Assembly: GCA_022360055.1 (NCBI GenBank) | Contig: JAKSDO010000036.1 | Location: 1 to 64,000 of the forward strand | Length of the DNA stretch: 64,000 nucleotides | Direction of reading: 5' to 3' | From: Cytophagales bacterium | GTDB lineage: Bacteria; Bacteroidota; Bacteroidia; Cytophagales; Cyclobacteriaceae | In this document: in pieces, positions 46,786 to 56,350 of the stretch | Layout: every line of letters starts with the position of its first letter | How positions within the stretch are numbered: the first letter of the stretch is position 1 | Made by a program: the position numbers and the translations under genes | Notes under the pieces: model-generated | The model's input: only the letters and a program-made list of their open reading frames with translations | The model's database searches: none | Told to the model about the DNA's origin: nothing

Positions 46786-47405
46786 TGGAACCGGTAGTTC
46801 ACTGGATGGCCGCCCATTACTTCGAAGTAGTGGCCGCCGCATTGGGTTTTATCGCAATTTACCTGCAGATCAGGCAAAACGTCTGGTATTGGATGGTAAG
46901 CATCGTAATGGTGTCGATGTACATCTATATTTATATCGATGCCAGGTTGTACGCCGACATGTCGCTGCAGGTATATTACCTGGTGATCAGCTTTTACGGA
47001 TGGTACGTGTGGCTATACGGAAGACAGGTAAACGATCATAAAGCCGGGTTGAACGTAACCGCCACATCCAAAAAACTGCGTTCAATTCTCGCGGTGGTTT
47101 CCCTGGCCCTTTTCTTTTTGATTGCCTGGATCTTAATTCGATTTACAGATTCGGATCTGCCTTATTGGGATTCATTCACCACCTCATTGAGCTTTGTGGC
47201 CACCTGGATGCTTGCCAGGAAAAAAATTGAAAACTGGCTCGTTTGGATAGTCGTCGATGCAGTTTCGACCGGTATTTATATTTATAAAGGCCTGTATCCA
47301 ACGGCTGTCCTGTTTTTATTCCTGACAATTTTGGCCGCGGTCGGTTATCGAAAATGGCGAATGGATTTGTCCGAAGAGGCAACAGCGCTTAAAGATTGGC
47401 AATAA
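46785..47405 (+). CDS. PnuC-family vitamin transporter
   Basis: A 206-residue seven-segment membrane protein; ATG 46785 overlaps the previous stop (a TTG one codon earlier opens the same frame). Family motifs: LGFIAIYLQIRQNVWYWM, YYLVISFYGWYVW (WxxxW substrate region) and WIVVDAVSTGIYIYKG. PnuC proteins import nicotinamide riboside; the PnuT branch imports thiamine. The upstream YkoF-like partner favours thiamine. No TPP riboswitch was found upstream. Its 3' end overlaps the convergent HTH pseudogene by 17 bases. Confidence 0.85.
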   Translation: MEPVVHWMAAHYFEVVAAALGFIAIYLQIRQNVWYWMVSIVMVSMYIYIYIDARLYADMSLQVYYLVISFYGWYVWLYGRQVNDHKAGLNVTATSKKLRSILAVVSLALFFLIAWILIRFTDSDLPYWDSFTTSLSFVATWMLARKKIENWLVWIVVDAVSTGIYIYKGLYPTAVLFLFLTILAAVGYRKWRMDLSEEATALKDWQ

Positions 47406-48393
47406 GCGCATCTATTTTATGATGTATGAGATTGAAAAACCTCTTTCGTTCTTTTTCCGCTGAAACGCTGATCAGGGTGGAGTTTTTCATCACGCGATCA
47501 ATGAAGGTTAAGGTGTCGTTGAAAAAATATTCATTGCTGGTGGTAAGAAAATTTAAAACATTGTGCCCCAAATGAACGACATTGAAGTTTTCGAATTTTA
47601 CAAGCAGGACATTTTCCGACAGGGGAATATCATTTCGATAAATCTTAAAGTTCGCACGGTTGGTAGTTAGCACATTTTCGTTATCCGGATAAAACTTATA
47701 GCCCAATTCGGCCTGTCTCCGAATATGGTCTACGACCTTTTTGAGATCTTCCAGAATATCAAAAACATCCTGTCTGCTTTGAAACATTCCGGTCTCATTA
47801 AAAAAGTTTATCTGGCGCAATGTGGGGTTTAGCGTTTCTTCGCTCCAGATTTCAATGGTAGGCACTTTCAGATAGCTTCTGAGCATTTTGCTTGCTTTGT
47901 CCAAATCATTCCCGGATATCGAATCAAAACCAAATGGACCCGAGTGGTCGTCCGGAAAATTAAACATGTTTCTCTTCCAGAAAAATACTTTGAAAGCGGC
48001 CAGTTTGGAGAACATGAAATAATAAAACAGCGGAAGGTCCGGAGCTACACAGATCATCTCCTTTAAACCGAATTGTTTGAAAGAATTGATCTCCTAGGTC
48101 AGAGAATTGAAGTACGACTCAAAGCTGTAACCATCATAGTTGATGCGCCTGTAGTTAAAATTCACCGCATTATGAGTTTTGGATAAAACCGCATCTGCGG
48201 AGATGGAGAATTTTGAGGCGAGAATATCAAATTCCTTAAGCGAAAGATCGGATTCTCCCCGGATTCTCCGGTATGCGCTATCAATACTTATATTCAGTTC
48301 GTCGGCTACTACATTCGCCATCGAGAGGTTTGATGGCAGCTTTGTTTTAAGCTCCTGAAAGAACTCCTTCTGAACATTAATCCCTTCCCCCAT
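47389..48393 (-). pseudogene. HTH-type regulator split by one in-frame TAG
   Basis: The minus strand from 48393 encodes a 99-residue N-terminal part with an XRE-like helix-turn-helix (NVVADELNISIDSAYRRIRGE), then TAG at 48094-48096. The same frame goes on without a shift (EINSFKQFGL...) into a further 234 codons ending at 47389 (PLFYYFMFSKLAAFKVFFWK). Intact Bacteroidota relatives of about 300-340 residues join these two parts without a break. So one base change (for example CAG to TAG) explains the split. It could be a recent pseudogene, read-through, or a sequencing error. A second product could start at the ATG at 48057, but would lack the DNA-binding domain. Confidence 0.8.
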
Positions 48394-48705
48394 GATTTCG
48401 GGAATTTAATTGTTTGGTCTTTAGTAGAATAAGGTATACTAATCTAATTAATTTATCTCATTAAAATCATTTTTCAGATAAAAAATAACTACCGGAAATA
48501 CTCGAAAATCTGCTCTTTTACAGTTAACGGTCCCGTATATAATAGCCGTTTAACAAACATACCTTTACCGACTTGTAAAATTGTCGTGCGGGCGGTCGTC
48601 GATTCTACGGATAAACTCCATTGGAGTTTCCGGAATCGCGCTTTTTGCAGTGCGAGCCCGGACACTGCCAAACTCATACAAAAATGGAACCCGGTAGGAT
48701 TGGAG
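48394..48705. other. Intergenic region upstream of HTH gene
   Basis: 312 bases without a credible gene. It contains a near-perfect palindrome AAACTCCA-T-TGGAGTTT (48613-48629), close to the 3' end of the LytTR regulator gene; it might be a terminator hairpin or an operator. The part next to 48393 is AT-rich and probably holds the HTH gene promoter. Confidence 0.4.
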
Positions 48706-49416
48706 TCATTGCCGCAGTGTGTTCAAGGTTTCATGTTTGTAGTTCCTGCCAATCGGAATTTCCTTTCCGTGAACTTCAACCGATGTGGAGGAATATGCAT
48801 TGATATTCGGGATGCATATGATATAGGATCTGTGGATCCGGATAAACTGATCTTCGGGTAAAATATCGATCATATTGCCGATCATTAATTTCGAGACTAT
48901 TGTTCGGTCAATACATACAATTTTCACATAATCCTTTATGCCTTCCACGTATAAAACTTCCCTGTAACGGATTTTTACATTTTTTTTATCTGCTTTCACA
49001 AAAAAATACTCCTCGACGCCGGAATACGGATGCACGGATATTGCCTTGATCGCATTTTGCGGAATAGCATCAAAGTATTTGTGGACAGCCTGTAAAAATC
49101 TTGTAAATGAAACAGGCTTCAAAAGGTAATCGATCACATCCAGATCAAAAGCCTGAACGGCATATTCCCGGTAGGCTGTGGTCAGGATTACCTTCGGCGG
49201 ATTTTTCAACGATTTTAGAAATTCCAGCCCGGTCATTTCCGGCATCTCGATGTCCAGAAACATAAGATCAACGGATGTATTACGGAGCAGATCAAACGCT
49301 TTTATGGCATCGGAACAGGTCCCGACCAGCTTTAAACTGTCGGTCTTTTGAATATGCATTCGAATAGCTTCGATGGCCAAAGGCTCATCATCGACAATAA
49401 TACACTTCGTTTTCAT
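48706..49416 (-). CDS. LytTR-family response regulator
   Basis: A 236-residue regulator. Receiver domain (1-120) with DDEPLA and phosphoacceptor Asp in LMFLDIEMPEMTG, then a LytTR DNA-binding domain (about 140-236) with FFVKADKKNVKIRYREVLYVEG and FIRIHRSYIICI. Its ATG overlaps the TGA of the kinase gene, so the two form a two-component pair. Targets are unknown. Confidence 0.93.
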   Translation of the reverse strand: MKTKCIIVDDEPLAIEAIRMHIQKTDSLKLVGTCSDAIKAFDLLRNTSVDLMFLDIEMPEMTGLEFLKSLKNPPKVILTTAYREYAVQAFDLDVIDYLLKPVSFTRFLQAVHKYFDAIPQNAIKAISVHPYSGVEEYFFVKADKKNVKIRYREVLYVEGIKDYVKIVCIDRTIVSKLMIGNMIDILPEDQFIRIHRSYIICIPNINAYSSTSVEVHGKEIPIGRNYKHETLNTLRQ

Positions 49417-50468
49417 TCCACCTTATTAAGATTTAGATGTACGCGGTAATCCTTCTCATTATTCTGAATATTAAGGCTGTAATTATTCTTATACATCAGG
49501 TCCAGCCTTTTTCTGACGTTGATGATCCCAATTCCTCCGGATTTGAATTTTTTTCGCTGCGAGCCATCCGCCTGACTGTTTTTTACATAAAAATCCAGGG
49601 AATCTGAATTCACCTTTAGATTAACGTTAACCCAGGCATTATTCCGTTGCTTACCCACCCCGTGTTTGAAGCTGTTTTCAATAAAAGGTAAAAGCAGCAT
49701 AGGAGCGATCTTTTGTGTGGAAACTTCTCCGTCAATCTCGAAGACGGCGTGAAGCCTTTTGCTGTGTTTGATTTTCTGCAGATACAGATAGTTTTGAATC
49801 AATCCGATTTCTTTCTTTAATTGTACCCTGTGTTCCCGGCACTCATAAAGAAGATAATCGAGCATTTCAGATAGTTTCAAAACGACTTCGGCGGCTTGTT
49901 CGGATTTTTTTAGAGATAAGGCATAAATACTATTTAACGTATTGAATAAAAAATGCGGATTGATCTGGGACCGCAACATTTCGAGTTCGGCGGCGGTTTT
50001 TTCCTTCAATAGCTGAAGGTGTTGATTTTGCCTTTCATATGTATACTTCAGGAGCTTTATAAGAATTGCGATTAATACCGCGGCATACAGACCTACCACA
50101 AGGAAGTATATATCCAGGAACGATTTGTCAAGTACGGCAAAGTTTACGTCGCCTTTACCTAGGATCAGGAATGGAAATATGATCAGCGATATCAGATAAA
50201 ATGATACCACCGCAGTGTAGAAAGCGAGTAAAACAAATGTTTTGAATTTTCTCTTAAATAGAAAATTCGGAATCAGGTAATAGTTAAAAAGATACGTAGT
50301 TGCAATGGCGACCGGTAAAAGGACGGATACGAATTTTAGAGTGAACCAGTAAAATCCACCCTGATGACCAAAGAACAGGGTATAATAGGCCAGGACAATC
50401 AGCCAGAACACTATATGCCAGAACAGTCTGTATTTGGTATTTGTCAATATGAACCCGATCGACTCCAT
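49413..50468 (-). CDS. LytS-type sensor histidine kinase
   Basis: A 351-residue kinase with four N-terminal membrane segments (about 15-140), a short coiled coil (TYERQNQHLQLLKEKTAAELEM region), and the His_kinase domain with the phosphoacceptor His in QINPHFLFNTLNS. The ATPase domain shows FIENSFKHGVG and GGIGIINVRKRLDL. No separate sensing domain, so the membrane part likely senses the signal. Coupled to the LytTR regulator by an ATGA overlap. Confidence 0.93.
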   Translation of the reverse strand: MESIGFILTNTKYRLFWHIVFWLIVLAYYTLFFGHQGGFYWFTLKFVSVLLPVAIATTYLFNYYLIPNFLFKRKFKTFVLLAFYTAVVSFYLISLIIFPFLILGKGDVNFAVLDKSFLDIYFLVVGLYAAVLIAILIKLLKYTYERQNQHLQLLKEKTAAELEMLRSQINPHFLFNTLNSIYALSLKKSEQAAEVVLKLSEMLDYLLYECREHRVQLKKEIGLIQNYLYLQKIKHSKRLHAVFEIDGEVSTQKIAPMLLLPFIENSFKHGVGKQRNNAWVNVNLKVNSDSLDFYVKNSQADGSQRKKFKSGGIGIINVRKRLDLMYKNNYSLNIQNNEKDYRVHLNLNKVE

Positions 50469-50711
50469 AAATCAATTTGTCCGAATAAAGTTACGGTTTA
50501 TCGCAAAACTTTCGGAATATAATCCGGGTATGTAGACAAATGGCAGATCCCCGTAGAGGAGCGAATGATTTCGGGAAATAAAATGCTTATCTCGTAACCG
50601 TAGTGCAATGCGTCTTCGATGAGGCAGGACTGGTCTAATATACCTGTTCGGCACATTTCTTTCAATTACTTTTACGCTGTTATTGATTGTTTTGTACTAA
50701 TTTTATATATC

Positions 50712-51110
50712 ATGAAAACTTCAGTTGTTCTTGGGCCGATCACCCAAAACCTTGGTGCATTTAAAATCCCGTTGATTCTGTTGCTGATTCTTGTGCTGAC
50801 GGTTATTGTACTGTTGGTCGTGGAAAATTTTATTCGAAGCAAAAAAGACCCGTTCAGGTATAAACAGGGATTGAGCGCATTGCTTGTGCTCGGTAGTTTG
50901 AGTGCGGTTGTAGGAATGCTTGGTCAGATTATGGGTATCTGGCATGCGCTCGCAGCGATACTTGAGGCGGCAGACATAAATCCGACAATTGTCATTGAAG
51001 GACTTCAGGCGTCTTTCGGCACTACTTACTTTGGTTTTATCATTTTTTTCATTGCATTTATCGCCTGGTTGTTTTTCAGCTATGACCATAAGAAGAAAGT
51101 TGTTACCTGA
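50712..51110 (+). CDS. MotA/TolQ/ExbB-like membrane protein
   Basis: About 132 residues from ATG 50712 (MKTSVVL); an in-frame extension to 50619 lies across the likely promoter. Three membrane segments; the second half (VVGMLGQIMGIWHALAAI, GLQASFGTTYFGFIIFFIAFIAWLFF) matches the proton-channel core of the ExbB/TolQ/MotA family. It is shorter than ExbB and has no ExbD or TonB partner beside it. Probably not a full energiser; function unknown. Confidence 0.75.
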   Translation: MKTSVVLGPITQNLGAFKIPLILLLILVLTVIVLLVVENFIRSKKDPFRYKQGLSALLVLGSLSAVVGMLGQIMGIWHALAAILEAADINPTIVIEGLQASFGTTYFGFIIFFIAFIAWLFFSYDHKKKVVT

Positions 51111-51278
51111 CCGGCAAAATACACCGGGAGGTCGTTAAATCCCCAGATTGCAATTCGAGGAGCCGGATAATTCCGGAGGGGAACCCAAAACCGGTAAGAC
51201 ATCACACATTTTACGAATTACATACTCCTTTCGGGTATAATCCGTTGAAATCATCTTGAATCAAATTTAGTTAAAGTC

Positions 51279-52706
51279 ATGACGTATCTTTTAAAATCGG
51301 CAAACGTTTGCTGTGTTTTTTGTATGATTTTATATTTGTCCGAGTGTTCACCGAAAAAATCAACCGATGATCCCCTGTTGGGATATTGGGTGTTGGAAGC
51401 TCCAGATCCTGACGATATTATGAACGTGATTTTTGAGATTAAAAAGGATTCTGCAGGTCGATACGTCGGAAATTCACATGTGTTCTACCTGGGGGCAAAA
51501 TATACGACGGACACGCTCCTTAATCTTCGGTACAAAGACAACAAAATTTCGATGGTAAGTGATCCGGCAGAAAACCAGCGATTTTCAGGCATGTACAACA
51601 ATCGCTTAAATAGGATTGAGGGCTTCCCCACCGGCGAGGACGGAAGTACCTTGAAGCACAATCTGAAAAAACTGGAGGATAAATATTTGGAGGGATCAGG
51701 CCCGGTAATGCAGGAATCAGAGCCATTTATCTACAACTATCATCCTCCGGTCTTGCCATTGGATGGCGTGGTTTTGTCCGATCTCGGCAGAGAAGGTATG
51801 GACCCGGACAAAGTAGGATCATTGATACGCAAAATAGCGGATCAGACGGTTGGAGAGGTCCATGCGGTGCTGATTGCAAAGAACGATAAATTGGTGCTGG
51901 AAGAGTATTTTTACGGACATGGGATGAATTCATTGCATCCCTTACATTCTTCGACAAAAAGCATAGCTTCGTTGCTGTTCGGTATGGCGGCAGGTACGGC
52001 TGCTCTCGATGACTGTATTTGGACCTACCTGAAGGAATATGATTCGCACAGAAATGATTCAAATCGTGCCATTACCGTAGAGCAGTTACTTACCATGACC
52101 GCCGGATTTGAAGTGGGGGATCATCTGTGGGATGGCGCTAAAGATCTTTATGAGAATGCATTGACCCGAAAGATGGCGCTGGCTCCGGGGGAAGCGTTTC
52201 AATACGATGGCGGATGTTCCAATATGCTCGGAAAGATCATACATTGCAGGTCGGGCGTAAAGGCCGATGAATTTGCCGAACAGGCTTTGTTTGAACCATT
52301 GAATATTACGGATTATTATTGGCAAAAGGACCATGAAGGTAAATTTCCTGTTATGGATGGAGGCTTAGCCCTAACTGCCCGGGATATGTTGAAAATCGGA
52401 ATTCTGGTTAAAAACAAGGGAAAGTGGAATGGGAAGCAGGTCATCCCGGAGTCGTGGATCGAAGAATCTACAAGGTTGCATGTAGAAGAAACAGGCTGGG
52501 GGACCGAAGGATATGGTTATCACTGGTGGATCGAGAAACCGAATGAGATGAACGGGCGGCAGCAGATCGTCTATTCCCAGGGAATGGGATTTCAGGTAAT
52601 AATGATCATCCCCGCATCCGGAATGGTTATGGTTGTGACTGCGGGTAATTATCGTGGAATGGAGAAGAATTTTGAGCTCTGGAAAGCTATTCATGCCTTG
52701 ATCTGA
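51279..52706 (+). CDS. Serine hydrolase lipoprotein (class C beta-lactamase family)
   Basis: A 475-residue lipoprotein (lipobox YLSECS). A lipocalin-like N-terminal region (about 25-140) precedes a beta-lactamase/D-peptidase domain (about 165-475). The catalytic SxxK motif is STKS near residue 225; downstream motifs include YDGGCSNMLG and YHWWIE. Such enzymes are esterases or D-aminopeptidases more often than resistance enzymes; substrate unknown. Confidence 0.88.
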   Translation: MTYLLKSANVCCVFCMILYLSECSPKKSTDDPLLGYWVLEAPDPDDIMNVIFEIKKDSAGRYVGNSHVFYLGAKYTTDTLLNLRYKDNKISMVSDPAENQRFSGMYNNRLNRIEGFPTGEDGSTLKHNLKKLEDKYLEGSGPVMQESEPFIYNYHPPVLPLDGVVLSDLGREGMDPDKVGSLIRKIADQTVGEVHAVLIAKNDKLVLEEYFYGHGMNSLHPLHSSTKSIASLLFGMAAGTAALDDCIWTYLKEYDSHRNDSNRAITVEQLLTMTAGFEVGDHLWDGAKDLYENALTRKMALAPGEAFQYDGGCSNMLGKIIHCRSGVKADEFAEQALFEPLNITDYYWQKDHEGKFPVMDGGLALTARDMLKIGILVKNKGKWNGKQVIPESWIEESTRLHVEETGWGTEGYGYHWWIEKPNEMNGRQQIVYSQGMGFQVIMIIPASGMVMVVTAGNYRGMEKNFELWKAIHALI

Positions 52707-53199
52707 CCTTCGCCGGTCCGCAAATGAATGCTCGGAAGCAACAATTTGACGGGGTGTTCGCAATATCGCTCCTTCGAATATCGACAAATCGGATCCTTGA
52801 TTTTTGATCTGAGCCGTCTGTTTTGCTCATTTGTACGCTTGTTTGGTATAAGCAATTTTAAAGTTTTTATTTTTCTCAGGTACTTATGCCCGGCAAAAAA
52901 ACGTTTGACCGCGATATATATTACGATGAAAACAAAGCTCCGGATTATCGGATTTCTCGCTCTGCATCCATCTTGTTTAAAGAGGAAATCATCCGGAGCC
53001 TGACCAAAATTCGTTTTATTCGATGCTTCCTGAGCGATTTACAGAATTTCCGAAGGGTCATCCTCAATACCTATTCCAAAAGGAGCATTTATCTGCTCCC
53101 GAAGGGTAATCGCATGTGTTTTAAAAGATGGATAAAGCCGGTTTTCGGATCGTATTATTCCATATATTTGCATCTTTTATACGAGGAAGATGAAGCGTT
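52707..53199. other. 493-bp intergenic region, no firm gene
   Basis: Several open frames cross this stretch (for instance a basic 108-codon frame at 52886-53212 that runs into the next gene), but none shows a recognisable domain. I treat it as noncoding upstream DNA of the AspT-type transporter, with a candidate promoter at its 3' end. Confidence 0.4.
53142..53170 (+). promoter_or_regulatory. Candidate Bacteroidota promoter for the AspT-type transporter
   Basis: A TATATTTG box (53163-53170) matches the TAnnTTTG -7 consensus. A TTTTC element (53142-53146) stands 16 bases upstream, near the position of the -33 TTTG box. Transcription would begin about 20-25 bases before the ATG at 53200. Confidence 0.45.
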
Positions 53200-54783
53200 A
53201 TGGAATTCCTGAAAAATGAATACGTCGCATTTTTTGCTATTGTTGCCACCGGAATACTACTGGGGAAAATAAAAGTCAAAGGCATTTCGCTCGATGTATC
53301 GGCAATAATTTTTGTGGCCCTTTTTTTTGGACATTACGGGGTTGTCATGCCTGACATTTTTCAAAAGATAGGCTTGATATTTTTCATTTATTCCGTTGGC
53401 ATTCAGGCCGGCCCGGGTTTTTTCGAGTCGTTTAAAAAAGATGGTTTAAGATTGATAAGTATTGCCGGTATTGCTGTGTTATCAGGAGGGATTGCCACTT
53501 ATTTGCTGGCGTATTTTATAGATGTTGATTTCAAATTGGCCGTGGGCTTATTTACCGGTGCGTTGACAAGCACTCCTGGCCTGGCGGCTGCGATCGAAAG
53601 TACGAATTCCACCATGGCGTCTATCGGGTATGGGATCGCTTATCCGTTTGGAGTCCTGGCGGTAATAATCTTTGTAAAAATCTCTCCGAAGCTCTTTGGA
53701 ATATCGATAACGAATGAAGAAAAGAAGTACAATGAAGATGTAAAGGCAGATTTCCCCGGCATTGTTCACAAAAACTATGTGGTTGAAAATAAAAATATAT
53801 TTGACAAAACCCTTGGTGAGTTGAAAATACGCACCATGACCAAAACCAACATATCGAGAGTGCTGCACGACGGTGAAGCATTTACTCCAACCTCAAAGAC
53901 CCCTTTGCATAAGGGGGATATTATCAAGGCCGTAGGTACCGAAAATGATCTGAACAAAGTCCGGATACTCATAGGGGAGGAGACAGGCACGAAAATACCA
54001 TTGAGTAACCGGTTTGTAATCCAGTCCGTATTGGTCACCAATGAAAAAGTAATCAACAGGTCATTGGCCGAAATCGGGCTTTTTGAGCAGTATGACGCAA
54101 CGGCAACGGCAATCCGGAGATCGGGTATTGATATCCCACCGGATGCTTCAAGTAAACTTAGGTACGGAGACAAGGTTACGATCGCTTGTGGCGATCAAAG
54201 CATAGCGAATGTCCGTAAATTGTTGGGCGACAGTAAGAAGAAATATTCGGATCTTGACTTTTTGCCGGTTTCGATCGGAATCATTATCGGTGTTGTCCTG
54301 GGGAAATTGTCCGTCCCGATACTGGGATTCAGTTTCAGCCTTGGTCTGACCGGCGGTGTATTGATGGCCGCAATTATTCTGAGTCGAATCGGAAAAACCG
54401 GCAATATCGTGTGGAACGTGTCCGGCTCTTCCAACCAGCTTTTGAGAAAACTCGGATTGATTTTCTTTCTTGTGGCCGTAGGTACGGATGCCGGAGGAAG
54501 TTTGCTGGAAACGCTCCGTTCAGGGGGCTTGACCTATCTGGGCGTCGGCGCGGTAATTACAATAGTTCCCATGCTGTTTACCGTAATTGCCGGGCGTTAT
54601 TTTCTTAAGATAAACTTTCTGGTACTCATCGGGGCACTGACGGGGGCAATGACTTCTACGCCGGCTTTAAGCGCCGTAGATCCCATGACAGACTCCAATG
54701 GCCCGAAAATAGCCTATGCTTCGGTGTATCCCTTTGCGCTGGTGTTGATTATTATCTGTTCACAGATTTTGGGAAACCTTTAG
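53200..54783 (+). CDS. AspT/YidE-type transporter with RCK_C domains
   Basis: A 527-residue membrane protein of the aspartate:alanine-exchanger family. Two homologous membrane halves (about 5-165 and 350-527) share motifs FFIYSVGIQAGPGFF / FFLVAVGTDAGGSLL and FTGALTSTPGLAAA / LTGAMTSTPALSAV. Between them are two TrkA_C (RCK_C) regulatory domains (about 195-345; NKNIFDKTLGEL, VINRSLAEIGLF). The repeat of ALTSTP-type motifs is diagnostic. Likely an anion or amino-acid transporter; substrate unknown. Converges with the MltF gene, with 5 bases between stops. Confidence 0.92.
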   Translation: MEFLKNEYVAFFAIVATGILLGKIKVKGISLDVSAIIFVALFFGHYGVVMPDIFQKIGLIFFIYSVGIQAGPGFFESFKKDGLRLISIAGIAVLSGGIATYLLAYFIDVDFKLAVGLFTGALTSTPGLAAAIESTNSTMASIGYGIAYPFGVLAVIIFVKISPKLFGISITNEEKKYNEDVKADFPGIVHKNYVVENKNIFDKTLGELKIRTMTKTNISRVLHDGEAFTPTSKTPLHKGDIIKAVGTENDLNKVRILIGEETGTKIPLSNRFVIQSVLVTNEKVINRSLAEIGLFEQYDATATAIRRSGIDIPPDASSKLRYGDKVTIACGDQSIANVRKLLGDSKKKYSDLDFLPVSIGIIIGVVLGKLSVPILGFSFSLGLTGGVLMAAIILSRIGKTGNIVWNVSGSSNQLLRKLGLIFFLVAVGTDAGGSLLETLRSGGLTYLGVGAVITIVPMLFTVIAGRYFLKINFLVLIGALTGAMTSTPALSAVDPMTDSNGPKIAYASVYPFALVLIIICSQILGNL

Positions 54784-54788
54784 GGAAA

Positions 54789-56231
54789 CTAATCTGTAAA
54801 TTGAGTGTAGAGGTCATAATCATTAAATATCGCCTTTACATAATTGACCGGTTCCCTGCCCCGGCAATAGCCATATTTTACAACAGGATCCTTATAATAT
54901 TCGGGGGTGGATTTATTTATCAGCATTTTAGCCACGTGATCATCCCATTTTTTAGTATCCAATTGATATTTCTCAGCCAATCGAATGGCATCTTCAACAT
55001 GCCCCTGACCGACATTGTATGAGCCCAGGGTAAACTTTAATAACTCCAGACTATCGGTAATGGATGCGCTCCAGTAGTTTTCAAGCATGAATAAGTGCCT
55101 GGTGCCGGCATATATATTTTTTCCCGGGCGGACCAGTTGATCGGGTTTTACTCCGTACGTCTCTGCCGTACGCGGTATTAACTGCATCAACCCAACCGCC
55201 CCCCTCCAGGATCTGCTTTTTGGATCAAATCTGGATTCTTTATAAATCTGAGCAGCCAGAAGTCTCCAATCCCATTTAAGTTCGGAGGCATATTTTTTGA
55301 TCAATCCGTCATACTCCGATATTTTGCCTTCCTTTATATAATTGTATTCTTTGGAGATCAGCCGCTCTTTGCGCCTTGTCATTTCAAAATACCGGTTATG
55401 AATCATGTTAAACTCCATCGATCCTTTTCTCTTTTCTATCCATAAATTTAATGCAGACAGCAACCCGACAGATCCTTTGTTCACGGCCCAGGCAATAGGC
55501 TGGCTCAAGCTCATTGGGGTTTTTATATCGATATTGTCAAAATAAGCATCAAACATTTCGGCTTTATTCAAATCGCAAACGGTGTAATCAATTTCCTTCT
55601 TTGATACCATTTCGATCAATTGTTCGGTAACGAAATCTCCGCGGGCGAAGTCGATGTTGAGGTTCAACCCGGTTTCGGAAACTAAATTGTGCAGCATTAA
55701 AGCATACGATGAGCTCTTGCGTACGGTGATCGTTCTATTGTCCAGATCGAGCCGGTCTCTTATCAGACTTTTCTCGATTCGATCGCGGGTCATATATTGT
55801 TTTTCATCGGGCAGCCGCTGCACGAGCACCTGTTTGGTCCTGAAGAGCGGGGAACTGAATGCGACATGGTTCATTCGGTCTTTTGAAATGGTAAGATTGG
55901 CCGCTGCCAAATCCCCTGCGCCTGCTTTAAGCGAATCCAGAATTCCCGCTACGTTGTGTATGATTTTTATGTGCAGTTTTAAATCGTTTTCCTTAGCAAA
56001 CAAATCCAGCATTTCATATTCATACCCCATGGGCTGTCCCCGGTATATGAAATAACTCGTAAGGCTATTGTCCATAAGCACTTTCAGCGCTCCTTCGTTT
56101 TGAGTAAACCGGGGTGCTTCGTAACTCTCTATAAAACTTTGTTTTTCAGGTGGTTTTGTATCTTTATCACAACCCGAGATAAACAACAGGTACAGTAAAG
56201 CAATGGAAACCCGAAAGCAGTAATCCGTCAT
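54789..56231 (-). CDS. mltF: Membrane-bound lytic transglycosylase F
   Basis: A 480-residue lipoprotein (lipobox LFISGCDK). It has a solute-binding-protein-like domain (SBP_bac_3, about 45-285) followed by an SLT catalytic domain (about 300-470) with the catalytic Glu in AAQIYKESRFDP (about residue 333) and GAVGLMQLIPRTA. This two-domain order is specific to MltF. It cleaves peptidoglycan glycan strands in the periplasm and the binding domain may regulate activity. Confidence 0.92.
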   Translation of the reverse strand: MTDYCFRVSIALLYLLFISGCDKDTKPPEKQSFIESYEAPRFTQNEGALKVLMDNSLTSYFIYRGQPMGYEYEMLDLFAKENDLKLHIKIIHNVAGILDSLKAGAGDLAAANLTISKDRMNHVAFSSPLFRTKQVLVQRLPDEKQYMTRDRIEKSLIRDRLDLDNRTITVRKSSSYALMLHNLVSETGLNLNIDFARGDFVTEQLIEMVSKKEIDYTVCDLNKAEMFDAYFDNIDIKTPMSLSQPIAWAVNKGSVGLLSALNLWIEKRKGSMEFNMIHNRYFEMTRRKERLISKEYNYIKEGKISEYDGLIKKYASELKWDWRLLAAQIYKESRFDPKSRSWRGAVGLMQLIPRTAETYGVKPDQLVRPGKNIYAGTRHLFMLENYWSASITDSLELLKFTLGSYNVGQGHVEDAIRLAEKYQLDTKKWDDHVAKMLINKSTPEYYKDPVVKYGYCRGREPVNYVKAIFNDYDLYTQFTD

Positions 56232-56350
56232 TTGCCTGTATTTCAGGCAAAATAGTAAAAAAAAGTATTTTTCGCATTTCGCGCGGCAAACAGCAGGGAC
56301 GGTGCATCGAAATCTGTCCCGGAGCTCAGGATATATTCATTGCCGCGAAT

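Noticed and set aside
50619..50711. N-terminal extension of the ExbB-like protein
   Set aside because: It covers the likely promoter; ATG 50712 gives a normal membrane-protein start.
51279..52706. Antibiotic resistance beta-lactamase
   Set aside because: The SxxK domain is of the broad serine hydrolase type with a lipocalin-like N-terminal part; nothing points to drug hydrolysis.
52886..53212. Basic 108-codon frame before the AspT-type gene
   Set aside because: No recognisable domain, runs into the next gene in another frame, and covers the likely promoter. I could not fully exclude it.
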